A stretch of 56,905 nt of DNA from CALFMR01 sp035550595 (GCA_035550595.1 DASZOV010000007.1:1-56905), one strand, 5' to 3'; counted from the first letter of the stretch, positions 25,881-34,552 are shown. A program made the numbers and translations. Notes: generated by a model from the sequence alone, not told the origin.

Positions 25881-26391
25881 GTCGACCTCCTGTCGCCGCG
25901 GGGCGCCGGGCGCGTGGCTGGCCGGCACGCAGGCGTGCGGAGGCCGCCGAGCCGTGAACGGTCAGGACCGGCACGGGCGATCGCTGCACGATGCGCTGCG
26001 CCACGCTGCCGAGCACGACCTGTCCCACGATACCGCGGCCGTGCGTGCCCATGACGACGAGATCGATGTGCCGCGCCGTGATGGCGTCCAGGATGCTGTC
26101 GACCACGACGCCGACCGTCGTCGTGACCGTCGTCCGGCGGGCGAGTGGACCCGTCGTCGGGACGAGCCGTTGCGCGCGCTGGCGCGCGTTCTGCTCGATC
26201 TGGGCCAGCAGGTCGGCTGGCGGCGTGGCTGCGGTCGCCGTGTCCCACGCCTCGAAGAGATAAGGCGCGACGACGTGCAGCAGATGGACGCGGCTCTTGA
26301 AACGGGTCGCGATGAGTTGGGCGTCGCGAAGGGCCGCGCGGGACGCCGGGCCGAAATCGATCGGAACGAGGATGTTCTGGATGCGGGTCAT
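25837..26391 (-). CDS. Universal stress protein (UspA family), second copy
   Basis: 184 residues with one Usp domain: QNILVPIDFGPASRAAL at the start and VVMGTHGRGIVGQVVLGSVA with the ATP-binding glycines. The C-terminal 40 residues are Arg/His/Ala-rich and overlap the start of the alcohol dehydrogenase in another frame, so the tail is probably not constrained. GAGG precedes ATG 26391. The predicted sigma-54 start at 26404 leaves a leader of only 13 bases, which is unusually short. Confidence 0.88.
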   Translation of the reverse strand: MTRIQNILVPIDFGPASRAALRDAQLIATRFKSRVHLLHVVAPYLFEAWDTATAATPPADLLAQIEQNARQRAQRLVPTTGPLARRTTVTTTVGVVVDSILDAITARHIDLVVMGTHGRGIVGQVVLGSVAQRIVQRSPVPVLTVHGSAASARLRAGQPRARRPAATGGRHARDGHHPRRSAHA

Positions 26392-26413
26392 GTCGCGCCT
26401 CGTGCGACGACTT

Positions 26414-26430
26414 GTGCAATCCACACGCCA
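26414..26430 (-). promoter_or_regulatory. Sigma-54 promoter of second usp/alcohol dehydrogenase
   Basis: Minus-strand sequence TGGCGTGTGGATTGCAC: GG, ten bases, GC. The -12 half TTGCA is perfect; the -24 half is TGGCGTG rather than TGGCACG. Predicted start near 26404. Confidence 0.75.
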
Positions 26431-26508
26431 CGTCTGGCCGCGTTCACGCTTCATGCGTCCATCGTCGTGTCGCATGGGCCGGCGCATGACGCGCGAAGGA
26501 CTTCGGGG

Positions 26509-26526
26509 CACCCCGAGAAAATCCGC
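26509..26526 (-). promoter_or_regulatory. Putative enhancer (UAS) site 3, shared by usp and mgtA
   Basis: Minus-strand sequence GCGGATTTTCTCGGGGTG. It lies between two divergent sigma-54 promoters, about 113 bp upstream of the usp start and about 76 bp upstream of the mgtA start, so one bound regulator could serve both. Confidence 0.65.
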
Positions 26527-26566
26527 ACCCGCGCGGCGGAGCGCGTGTGGCATTGACGTGGACGTG

Positions 26567-26584
26567 ACGGCAGACGGCTTGCAG
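26567..26584 (+). promoter_or_regulatory. Sigma-54 promoter of mgtA-type ATPase
   Basis: Plus-strand sequence ACGGCAGACGGCTTGCAG (18 bases): GG at 26569, ten bases, GC at 26581. Predicted start near 26594, upstream of both candidate start codons. Confidence 0.75.
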
Positions 26585-26671
26585 TGTCCGAGCCGCGACC
26601 GACCGCGCTCGCACTGGACGTCCATGACTTTTCTGACGTTCGGCGTCCGTCTGGGCGTGGCGTCTTCATAC

Positions 26672-29245
26672 ATGGCGCAGTCTCAGTCATTCACACGCTG
26701 GTGGGGGCCGCGACGCACTAGAACTGGAAGTGCGCGTCCGGTCCCGTCCGTCTATTGGTCGCGGCCCGTGGCCGACCTGATGCACGAACTCGAGTCGGCG
26801 CCTTCGGGCCTCTCGGCGAGCGAGGCCGAACGGCGACGCGAGACGTTAGAGGTTGGCGTCACGCCGCATCGCGTCCGCGCGCGCCTGCGCGTGTTCGGAC
26901 ACCAGGTGCAGAGCCCGCTCTTGTGGCTCCTGCTCTTCGCGGCAACCGTGTCGATGCTGACCGGCGAATGGCGCGACGCGACGATCGTCGTCATCATCGT
27001 CGCGGCCACGGTTGTCGTCGGCTACGTCCGCGAGAGTGGCGCTGAACGAGCTGCCGACGCGCTGGCCGCGCGCATGCAGACGTCGGCGACCGTCGTGCGC
27101 GACAACGTGCAGGTCGCCGTTCCGCTTGAGGCGGTCGTACCCGGTGACGTGATGTTGCTCGCCGCCGGTAGTCTCGTGCCGGCCGACGCTGTCGTCCTCG
27201 AGGCGACCGACTGCTTCGTCAGCGAAGCCGTGCTCACCGGCGAAAGTTTTCCCGTCGAGAAGCGACCGGGCGTCGTGCCGGCCGCGGCGGCGCTCGCCGA
27301 ACGCGTCAACTGCGTTTTTCTCGGCACCAACGTGCGCAGTGGCACGGCGCGATGTCTCGCCGTGGCGACCGGGTCGTCCAGCGAGCTCGCGCACATCGCC
27401 GCGCACCTCGTCCGTCATCGGCCGGAGACGGCGTTCGACCGCGGCGTTCGCCGGTTCGGATATGCGCTGACGAGCGCGATGCTGCTCCTGACCGTCGTCG
27501 TCTTCGTCGCGCACGTCTTGCGAGGCCGGCCACCCGTCGACACGCTGCTTTTCTCGGTGGCGCTCGCCGTCGGTCTGAGCCCGGAGCTCTTGCCGGCCAT
27601 CCTCAGCCTCAGCTTGGCGCGCGGCGCGCAGCAGATGGCCGCACGCGGCGTACTCGTCCGACGCCTGACGGCGATCGAGAACCTCGGCAGCATGGACGTG
27701 CTCTGCACGGACAAGACCGGCACGCTCACCGAAGGCACCATCCGGCTGGACGGCGCGTACGATTCAAGCGGCCGCGCGGCAGCCGCGGTCCTCGACACGG
27801 CAGCGATCAATGCGCAGCTACAGACGGGCCTCGACAATCCACTCGATGCCGCGCTGCTCGACGCTCACACGCCCGACCTCACCGGCGTGCGCAAGCTCGG
27901 CGAGATTCCGTTCGACTTCCTGCGGCGGCGCCTCAGCGTCATCCTCGAAACGCCGGCTGGTATCTCACTCATCGCGAAGGGAGCGTTCGACGGACTCATC
28001 GCGCTGTGCGCCAAGACCGACGCCGGCACGCCGATCGACGCAGCGGCGATCGCGCGCCTCAGAGCGCGTCATGACGCCTGGAGCCGCGACGGTGTCCGCG
28101 TCGTCGCGGTGGCGACGCGGCCTCTCGAACGCCGTTCGGCCTACACGCACGAGGACGAAACCGGCCTGACGTTCCTCGGCTTCCTGACGTTTCTCGATCG
28201 GCCAAAGGCGGATGCGGCGGCCGCGGTCGCGGACCTCGGACGGCTGGGCGTCGCGGTGAAGATCGTCACGGGCGACAATCGCTTCGTTGCCGGTCATCTC
28301 GCGGCGCTCGTCGGGATGCGCGCGGACCGATTGTTGACGGGCGGAGATCTCTCGCAGCTCGCGGGCGCGGCGTTGTGGCGGGCAGTGGAGCAGGCCGAGA
28401 TCTTCGCCGAGGTCGATCCCAATCAAAAGGAGCAGATCGTTCTCGCCCTCAAGCGCGCCGGGCACGTCGTCGGGTTCCTCGGCGACGGCGTGAACGACGC
28501 GCCAGCGATGCACGCGGCCGACACGAGCGTCTCGGTCGAACGCGCCGTCGACGTAGCGCGCGAGGCCGCGGACTTCGTCCTGCTCGAACGCGATCTCGAC
28601 GTGCTCCGCGGCGGCATCGAAGAGGGCCGCCGGACGTTCGCCAACACGCTCAAGTACTTGTTGACGACGATGAGCGCCAACCTCGGGAACATGATCAGCA
28701 TGGCCGCGGCCTCGTTCGTGCTGCCGTTCCTGCCGCTCCTGGCCGGCCAGATTCTCTTGAACAATCTCTTGTCCGACGTGCCGGCCGTGGGACTCGCCGA
28801 CGACCGGGTCGATCCCGAGCTCGTCGTCCGGCCCTCGACGTGGGACATCGCGTTCATCGTCCGCTTCATGATGATCTTCGGCGTGCTCAGCTCGGCGTTC
28901 GATGCCATCACGTTCGTGGTCCTGATGCGCGTGTTCCGCGTCGATGTACCGGCATTTCGCACAGGATGGTTCGTCGAGTCGCTGCTCACTGAGCTCGTCA
29001 TCGCGCTCGTCGTGCGGACGCGCCGTCCGTGGCTCCAGAGCCGGCCCGGCCGGCTGCTGCTGATCTCGTCGACGGTGCTGATGGCCGTCACGCTCCTCGT
29101 GCCCTACGTCCCGAGGGCCGCCGCGCTCGGCTTCGTTCCTCTGCCGGCCGCCGTGCTTGCCGCCGTGGTGGCGATCACCGTGCTCTATGTGGAAGCCACT
29201 GAGCTCGTCAAGCGGTGGTTCTATCGCCAGCGCATGGCGGTCTAG
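26672..29245 (+). CDS. MgtA-type (P3B) P-type ATPase, probable magnesium transporter
   Basis: 857 residues. Actuator TGES, PELLP in the fourth membrane segment (as in MgtA/MgtB), phosphorylation site DKTGTLTEG, KGAFD, and hinge GDGVNDAPAMHAADTSVSV, then C-terminal membrane segments with LAGQILLNNLLSDVPA. These are the traits of type IIIB Mg2+ ATPases rather than calcium pumps or heavy-metal P1B pumps (no CPC). The start is uncertain: ATG 26672 or 26624; neither has a strong ribosome site. It has its own sigma-54 promoter instead of the usual PhoP or leader control, and it ends at a strong hairpin at 29280. Confidence 0.9.
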   Translation: MAQSQSFTRWWGPRRTRTGSARPVPSVYWSRPVADLMHELESAPSGLSASEAERRRETLEVGVTPHRVRARLRVFGHQVQSPLLWLLLFAATVSMLTGEWRDATIVVIIVAATVVVGYVRESGAERAADALAARMQTSATVVRDNVQVAVPLEAVVPGDVMLLAAGSLVPADAVVLEATDCFVSEAVLTGESFPVEKRPGVVPAAAALAERVNCVFLGTNVRSGTARCLAVATGSSSELAHIAAHLVRHRPETAFDRGVRRFGYALTSAMLLLTVVVFVAHVLRGRPPVDTLLFSVALAVGLSPELLPAILSLSLARGAQQMAARGVLVRRLTAIENLGSMDVLCTDKTGTLTEGTIRLDGAYDSSGRAAAAVLDTAAINAQLQTGLDNPLDAALLDAHTPDLTGVRKLGEIPFDFLRRRLSVILETPAGISLIAKGAFDGLIALCAKTDAGTPIDAAAIARLRARHDAWSRDGVRVVAVATRPLERRSAYTHEDETGLTFLGFLTFLDRPKADAAAAVADLGRLGVAVKIVTGDNRFVAGHLAALVGMRADRLLTGGDLSQLAGAALWRAVEQAEIFAEVDPNQKEQIVLALKRAGHVVGFLGDGVNDAPAMHAADTSVSVERAVDVAREAADFVLLERDLDVLRGGIEEGRRTFANTLKYLLTTMSANLGNMISMAAASFVLPFLPLLAGQILLNNLLSDVPAVGLADDRVDPELVVRPSTWDIAFIVRFMMIFGVLSSAFDAITFVVLMRVFRVDVPAFRTGWFVESLLTELVIALVVRTRRPWLQSRPGRLLLISSTVLMAVTLLVPYVPRAAALGFVPLPAAVLAAVVAITVLYVEATELVKRWFYRQRMAV

Positions 29246-29279
29246 CGGTGCCGGTTGTCATCCATGGGTCGACACACCA

Positions 29280-29333
29280 AGGCGCCTCGCCACGCCGGCC
29301 GTCCGGGCTCGGACGCGGCGTGACGAGGCGCCT
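29280..29333. terminator. Long palindromic terminator between convergent genes
   Basis: Outer arms AGGCGCCTCG and CGAGGCGCCT, continuing CACGCCG/CGGCGTG and an inner CGTCCG/CGGACG. The almost fully paired 54-base hairpin lies between the convergent mgtA-type and nirK genes, so it can stop transcription from both sides. No long T-run follows on either strand. Confidence 0.7.
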
Positions 29334-29360
29334 CTCGCGTCGCCTCTCCGGACCATTTCG

Positions 29361-30551
29361 TCAGTGCGCCATCATCGCGGAAGCGTGCGTGATCGCGCCC
29401 GACGGCGACCGCACTTCGATGTAGCCCACCGCGCCGCGCTGCGCGTCGGCGAACTCGTGATCGACGAGCGTGTACATCCCTTCCTCGGGCGCGATGAACT
29501 CCAGCACGCCGCCGCCGCTCGCGCCGAACTGCACCGTCTGCATGCCGACCATCGAGTTGGCCGGGTTGCCCTCGTAGTAGACACGGTCGAAGATCGCTCC
29601 GACGATGTGCAGGCTCGTGCCGTCCGACGGCCCGACGTCGTTGAAATACAGCCGCACGCGTTCGCCGGCGTTTGCCACGAGCGGCGTGGTTTTCAGCGCC
29701 TGCATGTTGCCGTTGAAGACGACCTGCGACGGCCGCTTCGCCATGGCGGCGTCGAAGTCGAGGTCCGACAGGCCGTCGTCGGCCTCGTCCGGCTTCAGGT
29801 AGAACTCGGACTGCACGACGACATAGCTGCGCGCGACCTCCGCGTCCGTCGGATACCCGTTGCGCGGACTCACGACGACGACGCCGTACTGGCCCATGGC
29901 CAGGTGCTGCAGCACGGGCGCCATGCCGCAGTGATAGAGGAACACACCAGGATAATTCGCCTGCCACGTGAACTCGATGCTCTGTCCGGGCATTATGATG
30001 CGCCACTTGTCGTTGGGCGCGACCGTGCCGGCGTGGAAGTCCATCGAGTGCGGCATCGGCATCACGGCCGAGGCCGGACCGTGGTGCGTGTCCTGCACGA
30101 GGTCGGCGAGGAATGGCGACGCGCTGGCCCACGGCTGCGCGATCGTCACGGTCGACGCGGACCGGTTCTTCATCGTGAAGTCGACGACGTCTCCTTCGCG
30201 CACGTGCAGCACGGGACCGGGCACCGATCCGCCGAACGTCCACGCCGTGTACCGCACGCCCGGGGCGATCTCGATGTCCTGCGGAACGATGTCGATGCGG
30301 ACGTGATGTGTCCGATTGCCCGGTTGCAGCGGTGCGAGCGCGGGCACGCGCGTCAGCTCGTCGCCGACGACGGGCGGGCCGTCGTAGTCCTCGGTGAAGA
30401 CGCGCGCGGTGGCCGATCCGAACACCTTGCCGTCGCCGCGTACGCCGGTCGTCCGATCGTGAGCGTCCAGGACGATGTGCAAGCCGGTCGCGAGCCCCGC
30501 GCCGGCGAGAAGAAGCGTGACGAGCCAGAGAACCCGAGGGGAGCGGCGCAT
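29361..30551 (-). CDS. nirK: Copper-containing nitrite reductase (NirK type)
   Basis: 396-residue two-cupredoxin protein with an N-terminal signal anchor (VLWLVTLLLAGAGLATG). Ligand sets match NirK: MPHSMDFH supplies a type 1 His, the catalytic Asp and a type 2 His; YHCGMAP gives type 2 His and type 1 Cys, then HLAMGQYG the type 1 His and Met; LVDHEF gives the third type 2 His, and TSLHIVG the second catalytic His. It should reduce nitrite to NO in the periplasm. GAAGGAAGG precedes ATG 30551. It has a sigma-54 promoter and a UAS of the same regulon. No nor genes are visible. Confidence 0.88.
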   Translation of the reverse strand: MRRSPRVLWLVTLLLAGAGLATGLHIVLDAHDRTTGVRGDGKVFGSATARVFTEDYDGPPVVGDELTRVPALAPLQPGNRTHHVRIDIVPQDIEIAPGVRYTAWTFGGSVPGPVLHVREGDVVDFTMKNRSASTVTIAQPWASASPFLADLVQDTHHGPASAVMPMPHSMDFHAGTVAPNDKWRIIMPGQSIEFTWQANYPGVFLYHCGMAPVLQHLAMGQYGVVVVSPRNGYPTDAEVARSYVVVQSEFYLKPDEADDGLSDLDFDAAMAKRPSQVVFNGNMQALKTTPLVANAGERVRLYFNDVGPSDGTSLHIVGAIFDRVYYEGNPANSMVGMQTVQFGASGGGVLEFIAPEEGMYTLVDHEFADAQRGAVGYIEVRSPSGAITHASAMMAH

Positions 30552-30633
30552 CGGCGGCCTTCCTTCAATCGAGAGCGCCGCACGATGGAGAACGCCCGCG
30601 ACACGCGGGTGGGCAGCGTTCTGCAGTCGGATT

Positions 30634-30650
30634 GAGCAAGGCGTGTGCCG
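30634..30650 (-). promoter_or_regulatory. Sigma-54 promoter of nirK
   Basis: Minus-strand sequence CGGCACACGCCTTGCTC: GG, ten bases, GC. Predicted start near 30624, leader of about 73 bases. Confidence 0.85.
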
Positions 30651-30717
30651 TCGATGGCTGAGACACGATCGCGTTCTGCCGGGCGTCGTCTCGTCGTGCC
30701 CGGAAGAAGCTCACACC

Positions 30718-30735
30718 CACCCCGAAAAATTCCAG
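30718..30735 (-). promoter_or_regulatory. Putative enhancer (UAS) site 4 of the sigma-54 regulon
   Basis: Minus-strand sequence CTGGAATTTTTCGGGGTG, about 103 bp upstream of the predicted nirK start and directly before the ABC exporter on the other strand. No plus-strand sigma-54 promoter is visible, so it probably serves nirK only. Confidence 0.65.
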
Positions 30736-30739
30736 AGGT

Positions 30740-32608
30740 GTGCGTCGTCGCGTCGCACCGCGCGGCTACGATAAGGGCGTGCTCGTCTTTGCGCTTCGGC
30801 TCGTCCGCCCCTACTGGCCGCGGCTCGTCATTGTCGTGACCGCGATGCTCGTCGGGACCGCGATGAGCCTGGCGTCACCGTGGCCGCTGAAGATCGTCCT
30901 CGACTCCGTGTTCGACGCACGGCCGATGCCATCGGCGCTTGCGTGGGCGCTCGGGCCGGACACGAGTCGGATGGCGTTGCTCAACGTCGCCGCCGGCGCG
31001 ACGGTCGTCATCGCGCTCGTGCAGGCGCTCGCGAGCTACGTGTCGGCTTACTTCACGGTGAGCGTCGGCCAGTGGATTGCGCACGATCTGCGGCAGAGCG
31101 TCTACGGCCACTTGCAGCGGCTGTCGCTCTCGTACCACGACCGACAGCAGACCGGACCGCTCATCAGCACGATCACCGACGACATCAACGCCGTGCAGGA
31201 CTTCGCGTCGACGGCAGTGCTCGACATCGTCATCGACAGCCTGACGGTCGTCGGCATGCTGGCGGTGATGTTCACGCTCAACTGGCGGTTCACGCTCGTG
31301 GCACTCGCCGTGACGCCGCTACTCGGCGTCTTCGCGTACCGGCTGCGCGCGGTCATCCGACAGGCGACGCGCGATGTCCGCAAGCGGCAGAGCGAGATCG
31401 TTTCGATCGTGCAGGAAGGACTCGGCGCCATTCGCGTCGTCAAGGCGTTCGCTCAAGGCGCGTTCGAACGGCAGCGGCTCGAGGCCAAGAGCCGCGAGAG
31501 CGTTGATGCCGCACTCTACGCGCGTCGTGTGCGGTCGCTGCTCGGACCGGTCGTGACCTCGCTCGTCGCGATCGGCACGGCCGCGGTGTTGTGGTTCGGC
31601 GCGCGGCAGGTGCTCGCCGGCACGATGACGGCCGGCGCGCTCGTCGTCTTTCTGACCTATCTCGGCCGGCTGTTCGGGCCCGTGCAGTCGCTCGCGCGCA
31701 CGAGCACGAACGTCGCGCAGGCCGCGATCGGCCTCGAACGTGTCCGCGCCGTGCTCGACGCCGACGCGCGGCTGCCGCGCGTGGCGCAGCCGCATCGACT
31801 GGAGCACGTCGACGGCCGCGTCGAGTTCGAGCACGTGACGTTCGGCTACGATCCCGGCCGGCCCGTGCTGCACGACGTCTCGTTCGCCGCGGCGCCGGGC
31901 GAGATGATCGGCGTTGTCGGTCCGAGCGGCAGCGGCAAGTCCACGGTCGCCGCGCTCATCGCACGCTTCTACGATCCAGGCGAAGGCGTGGTGCGCGTCG
32001 ACGACTGGGACGTGCGCCAGGTCACGATCCGATCGCTTCGCGGACACATCGCGTTCGTCCTCCAGGAAACCCAACTGTTCCACGCGCCCGTGTGGCAGAA
32101 CATCGCGTACGGCAAGCCCGATGCGACGCGCGACGAGATCGTCGCCGCGGCCGAGCTGGCGCAGGCGCACGAGTTCATCGAGTCACTGGCCGACGGCTAC
32201 GACACGATCGTGGGGCAGGGCGGCGTGCCGCTCTCGGGCGGCCAACGTCAACGGCTCGGCATCGCGCGCGCCATGATTCGCGAGGCGCCGATCCTGATCA
32301 TGGACGAGCCGACGTCCGGCCTGGACGCGGAGTCCGAGCGGTTGGTCTTCGAAGGCCTTGCACGTTTGAGCGAAGGTAGGACGACGTTCGTGATCGCACA
32401 TCACCTCGCGACCGTGCGCGATGCGGACTGCATCCTCGTCCTCGACGCCGGGCGCATCGTCGAACGCGGGACGCACGACGAGCTGGCCGCGCGCGGCGGA
32501 CTGTATGCCGATCTGCTGGCCACGCAGACGCGCACCGAACCGGCCGAAGCGCGCGTCCTGACGCGCGGTGGACGCGGCGGCGATCAGAACCAGCGCCGCG
32601 TGCGCTGA
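30740..32608 (+). CDS. ABC exporter, fused membrane and ATPase domains
   Basis: 622-residue half-transporter of the MsbA/lipid and multidrug type. Six-helix membrane domain (about 15-310), then ATPase domain with Walker A GPSGSGKST, Q loop LQETQLF, signature LSGGQRQRLGIARAM, Walker B ILIMDEPTSGLD and switch His in FVIAHHLAT. The start is uncertain: GTG 30740 or GTG 30779, and neither has a well-placed ribosome site. The 3' end overlaps the convergent ICMT-like gene by 25 bp. Substrate cannot be told. Confidence 0.9.
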   Translation: MRRRVAPRGYDKGVLVFALRLVRPYWPRLVIVVTAMLVGTAMSLASPWPLKIVLDSVFDARPMPSALAWALGPDTSRMALLNVAAGATVVIALVQALASYVSAYFTVSVGQWIAHDLRQSVYGHLQRLSLSYHDRQQTGPLISTITDDINAVQDFASTAVLDIVIDSLTVVGMLAVMFTLNWRFTLVALAVTPLLGVFAYRLRAVIRQATRDVRKRQSEIVSIVQEGLGAIRVVKAFAQGAFERQRLEAKSRESVDAALYARRVRSLLGPVVTSLVAIGTAAVLWFGARQVLAGTMTAGALVVFLTYLGRLFGPVQSLARTSTNVAQAAIGLERVRAVLDADARLPRVAQPHRLEHVDGRVEFEHVTFGYDPGRPVLHDVSFAAAPGEMIGVVGPSGSGKSTVAALIARFYDPGEGVVRVDDWDVRQVTIRSLRGHIAFVLQETQLFHAPVWQNIAYGKPDATRDEIVAAAELAQAHEFIESLADGYDTIVGQGGVPLSGGQRQRLGIARAMIREAPILIMDEPTSGLDAESERLVFEGLARLSEGRTTFVIAHHLATVRDADCILVLDAGRIVERGTHDELAARGGLYADLLATQTRTEPAEARVLTRGGRGGDQNQRRVR

Positions 32609-33072
32609 CAGTAATCGACGTACGTCTGGCCGAAGCGTTCGGTCAGCCGTGATTCCTCGAGCGGAATGACGACGCCGTTCACGTAGAGCAGGACGAGGAC
32701 GAGCGGCGCGATCGGCGCGTACTGGAGCTGGAGGCCCATCTCGCCGAGGTAGGCGAGCGTCAGTCCGACGTACATCGGGTTCCGCGTGATTCGATACGGT
32801 CCGCGCGCGACGAAGGCTTTCGAGATTTCACCCGGCGTGGTCGTCGTGCCGGCCTTGTGAAACATCACGAGCGGCCATCCGGCGACAATGGCCCCGCAGG
32901 CGAAGAGCAGGGCGCCGGTGAGACGCCAGCGCAGCGCGGCGGCCGGCGTCAGTCGCACCGCGGGCAGCAGCAACAGTTGGAGCCCGACGCCGACGAGATA
33001 CGCCAGCACGTAAACCCACGGGACGGGAATCCGGAGCAGCGCGCGCGAGAGCGCGGACGGGCGGGTGGCCAT
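32584..33072 (-). CDS. Isoprenylcysteine carboxyl methyltransferase-like membrane protein
   Basis: 162 residues with about four hydrophobic segments and the family signature GPYRITRNPMYVGLTLAYLG near residue 95, followed by the C-terminal EESRLTERFGQTYVDYCQRTRRWF (quoted in two pieces: EESRLTERFGQTY, YCQRTRRWF). Bacterial members methylate lipids or unknown small substrates; true protein prenylation is absent in bacteria. Its 3' end overlaps the ABC exporter on the other strand. It lies 26 bp after the desaturase-type gene, so the two are probably one transcript under the cobalamin riboswitch. Confidence 0.85.
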   Translation of the reverse strand: MATRPSALSRALLRIPVPWVYVLAYLVGVGLQLLLLPAVRLTPAAALRWRLTGALLFACGAIVAGWPLVMFHKAGTTTTPGEISKAFVARGPYRITRNPMYVGLTLAYLGEMGLQLQYAPIAPLVLVLLYVNGVVIPLEESRLTERFGQTYVDYCQRTRRWF

Positions 33073-33098
33073 GAGACGCGGTCGCGTCCATGTTACCG

Positions 33099-34076
33099 CT
33101 AGCCGCGCTTGACCATCCACCGACGACGTTTGAAGACGACGCGATCGAGCCACGAGATCGGCCAGCGCGGCTCGGGTGTCAGTCGCCGCGCGGACGCCTT
33201 GGTCGCCGGCGCGCCGTCGATGAGCAGGGGATCGGGCCGGCGATAGGTCCCGAACACCAGGTCCGCCAACGGAATCCCGAAGAAGCCCGCCACGTTCAGA
33301 TTGCACTTGTAGTTCGCGTGATGCGCCTGGTGGAAGCCGTACAACTGTCCCCAGAGCGGACCGAAGCGTCCTTCAATCTTCGGTTTCCACCACGTCTCGT
33401 ACGGTTGGTGATGGACGACGTGCAGGACTTCGTACAGGAAGTGGGCGATGGCGATCGCGGCGTAGCCGCTGATGAGGATCGGTACGCGCGGAAACGAGAA
33501 CGCCATCGGCGCGAAGAACGGCGTGAACGACGCGAAGAACGGCACGAGCGCCCAGGGCGGAAACGTCGACTGATCGTCGTGCTCGACGTCGTCGATCGGA
33601 TAGTGACTGCGGACGGCTTTGGTCGCTTCGTCGAAGTGGATCGAGGTCAGCTTGTGATGCGCGAGATGGCTGCTGCAGAGCGCGCGAAGGAACCGGACCG
33701 TCTCGATGTGCAGCAGGTAGCGGTGGAAGAAGTACTCGCCGAAGCACAGCACGACGTTGCAGATCAAGCACGTGACAATGATGGTCCCGGCGCCAGACGA
33801 GAGTTGCTGTTCCCACGTCCAGGGAAAGAGATAGCGGATCGCCGCGTAGAGCACGGCGAGTTGTGCGGCGATGAAAAGCGCGAACAGCAGGGGCGCCGCG
33901 CGGCGGCCGGTGCGGTTTTCGAACGACAGAAAATTCAGGCGCGCGACGAACGCGTTGATGCCGGACCGCGCGAGACGGTGGCCGACGATCGGTGGCGCCT
34001 CGATGGTGGAAGCCGCCACGGGCGCCGTGGGAACGTGCGTGAGGGACTCGGACGTTGGCGTTGCTGGGGATGTCAT
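33099..34076 (-). CDS. Sterol desaturase/fatty acid hydroxylase family membrane protein
   Basis: 325-residue di-iron membrane enzyme. The histidine boxes are HRYLLH, HLAHHK, HVVHHQ and HQAHH. It should oxidise (hydroxylate or desaturate) a lipid, sterol or carotenoid; the substrate is unknown. ATG 34076 is preceded by GGAGG ten bases upstream; an in-frame extension to 34199 is unconserved. The only strong regulatory feature upstream on this strand is a cobalamin riboswitch, about 250 bp away. Confidence 0.85.
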   Translation of the reverse strand: MTSPATPTSESLTHVPTAPVAASTIEAPPIVGHRLARSGINAFVARLNFLSFENRTGRRAAPLLFALFIAAQLAVLYAAIRYLFPWTWEQQLSSGAGTIIVTCLICNVVLCFGEYFFHRYLLHIETVRFLRALCSSHLAHHKLTSIHFDEATKAVRSHYPIDDVEHDDQSTFPPWALVPFFASFTPFFAPMAFSFPRVPILISGYAAIAIAHFLYEVLHVVHHQPYETWWKPKIEGRFGPLWGQLYGFHQAHHANYKCNLNVAGFFGIPLADLVFGTYRRPDPLLIDGAPATKASARRLTPEPRWPISWLDRVVFKRRRWMVKRG

Positions 34077-34324
34077 CGTGCCGCCGCCTCCTGACGTCGA
34101 TCGGCGCGCGAGGCATTCGCGCGCGGATCGTGCGGAGGCGTGGCGGCCGATCGTGCGCGACCGCACGTGTGCGGTGGCGCCGGCGGACGGACCTTTCACC
34201 CCCGCGGGTGCGTGGACGATTGGCGTGAAGCGGAGTCGGCGGGCAGGCCTGAGGCGGCCTGCCGTTCGGAGCCGCCCTCCCGCGAGGCGTCCAAGGTCGT
34301 ACCGCCGATTGGTTGGTCGGCGGG
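34077..34324 (-). other. Leader between cobalamin riboswitch and desaturase-type gene
   Basis: No gene seen. It holds an 8-bp hairpin at 34242-34263 (GGCAGGCC and GGCCTGCC arms, 6-base loop) that could be part of the riboswitch expression platform. It has no T-run after it, so it is not a simple intrinsic terminator. Confidence 0.5.
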
Positions 34325-34502
34325 TGCGGGCAGGTCTTCGGGCTCTCGAGCGTGCCGGCGAGGCCGGCGCCTAGTGGCCGTCGCTTCCCGGTCCTGAGGA
34401 CCAGTGCGTGTGACGGCGTTCGTTCTCGATGACCGCTGCGGGGCAGCCCCAGATTCTCACTGGGTTCCCTATTGAGTCCGGTCGGAGACCGGACACCAGC
34501 AC
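34325..34502 (-). promoter_or_regulatory. Cobalamin (B12) riboswitch
   Basis: Minus strand. The conserved core AATAGGGAACCCAGTGAGAA is followed by CTGGGGCTGCCCCGCAGCGGT (positions about 34475-34432), and the 3' part carries the B12 box AGCCCGAAGACCTGCC at 34344-34329. Both parts and their spacing match the class. It is followed on the same strand by the desaturase-type gene, not by a recognisable B12 transport or synthesis gene. Confidence 0.9.
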
Positions 34503-34508
34503 GCGGCT

Positions 34509-34537
34509 ACTATGGCGGTCCAGGTGAGGTTTGTCAA
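34509..34537 (-). promoter_or_regulatory. Sigma-70 promoter of the cobalamin riboswitch transcript
   Basis: Minus strand: perfect -35 TTGACA at 34537-34532, a 17-base spacer, and -10 CATAGT at 34514-34509. The start would be near 34502, exactly at the 5' side of the riboswitch. Confidence 0.75.
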
Positions 34538-34552
34538 AGCGCGTGACGCTTG

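Noticed and set aside
34242..34263. An intrinsic terminator of the cobalamin riboswitch
   Set aside because: The 8-bp stem has no T-run; kept only as a possible expression-platform hairpin.
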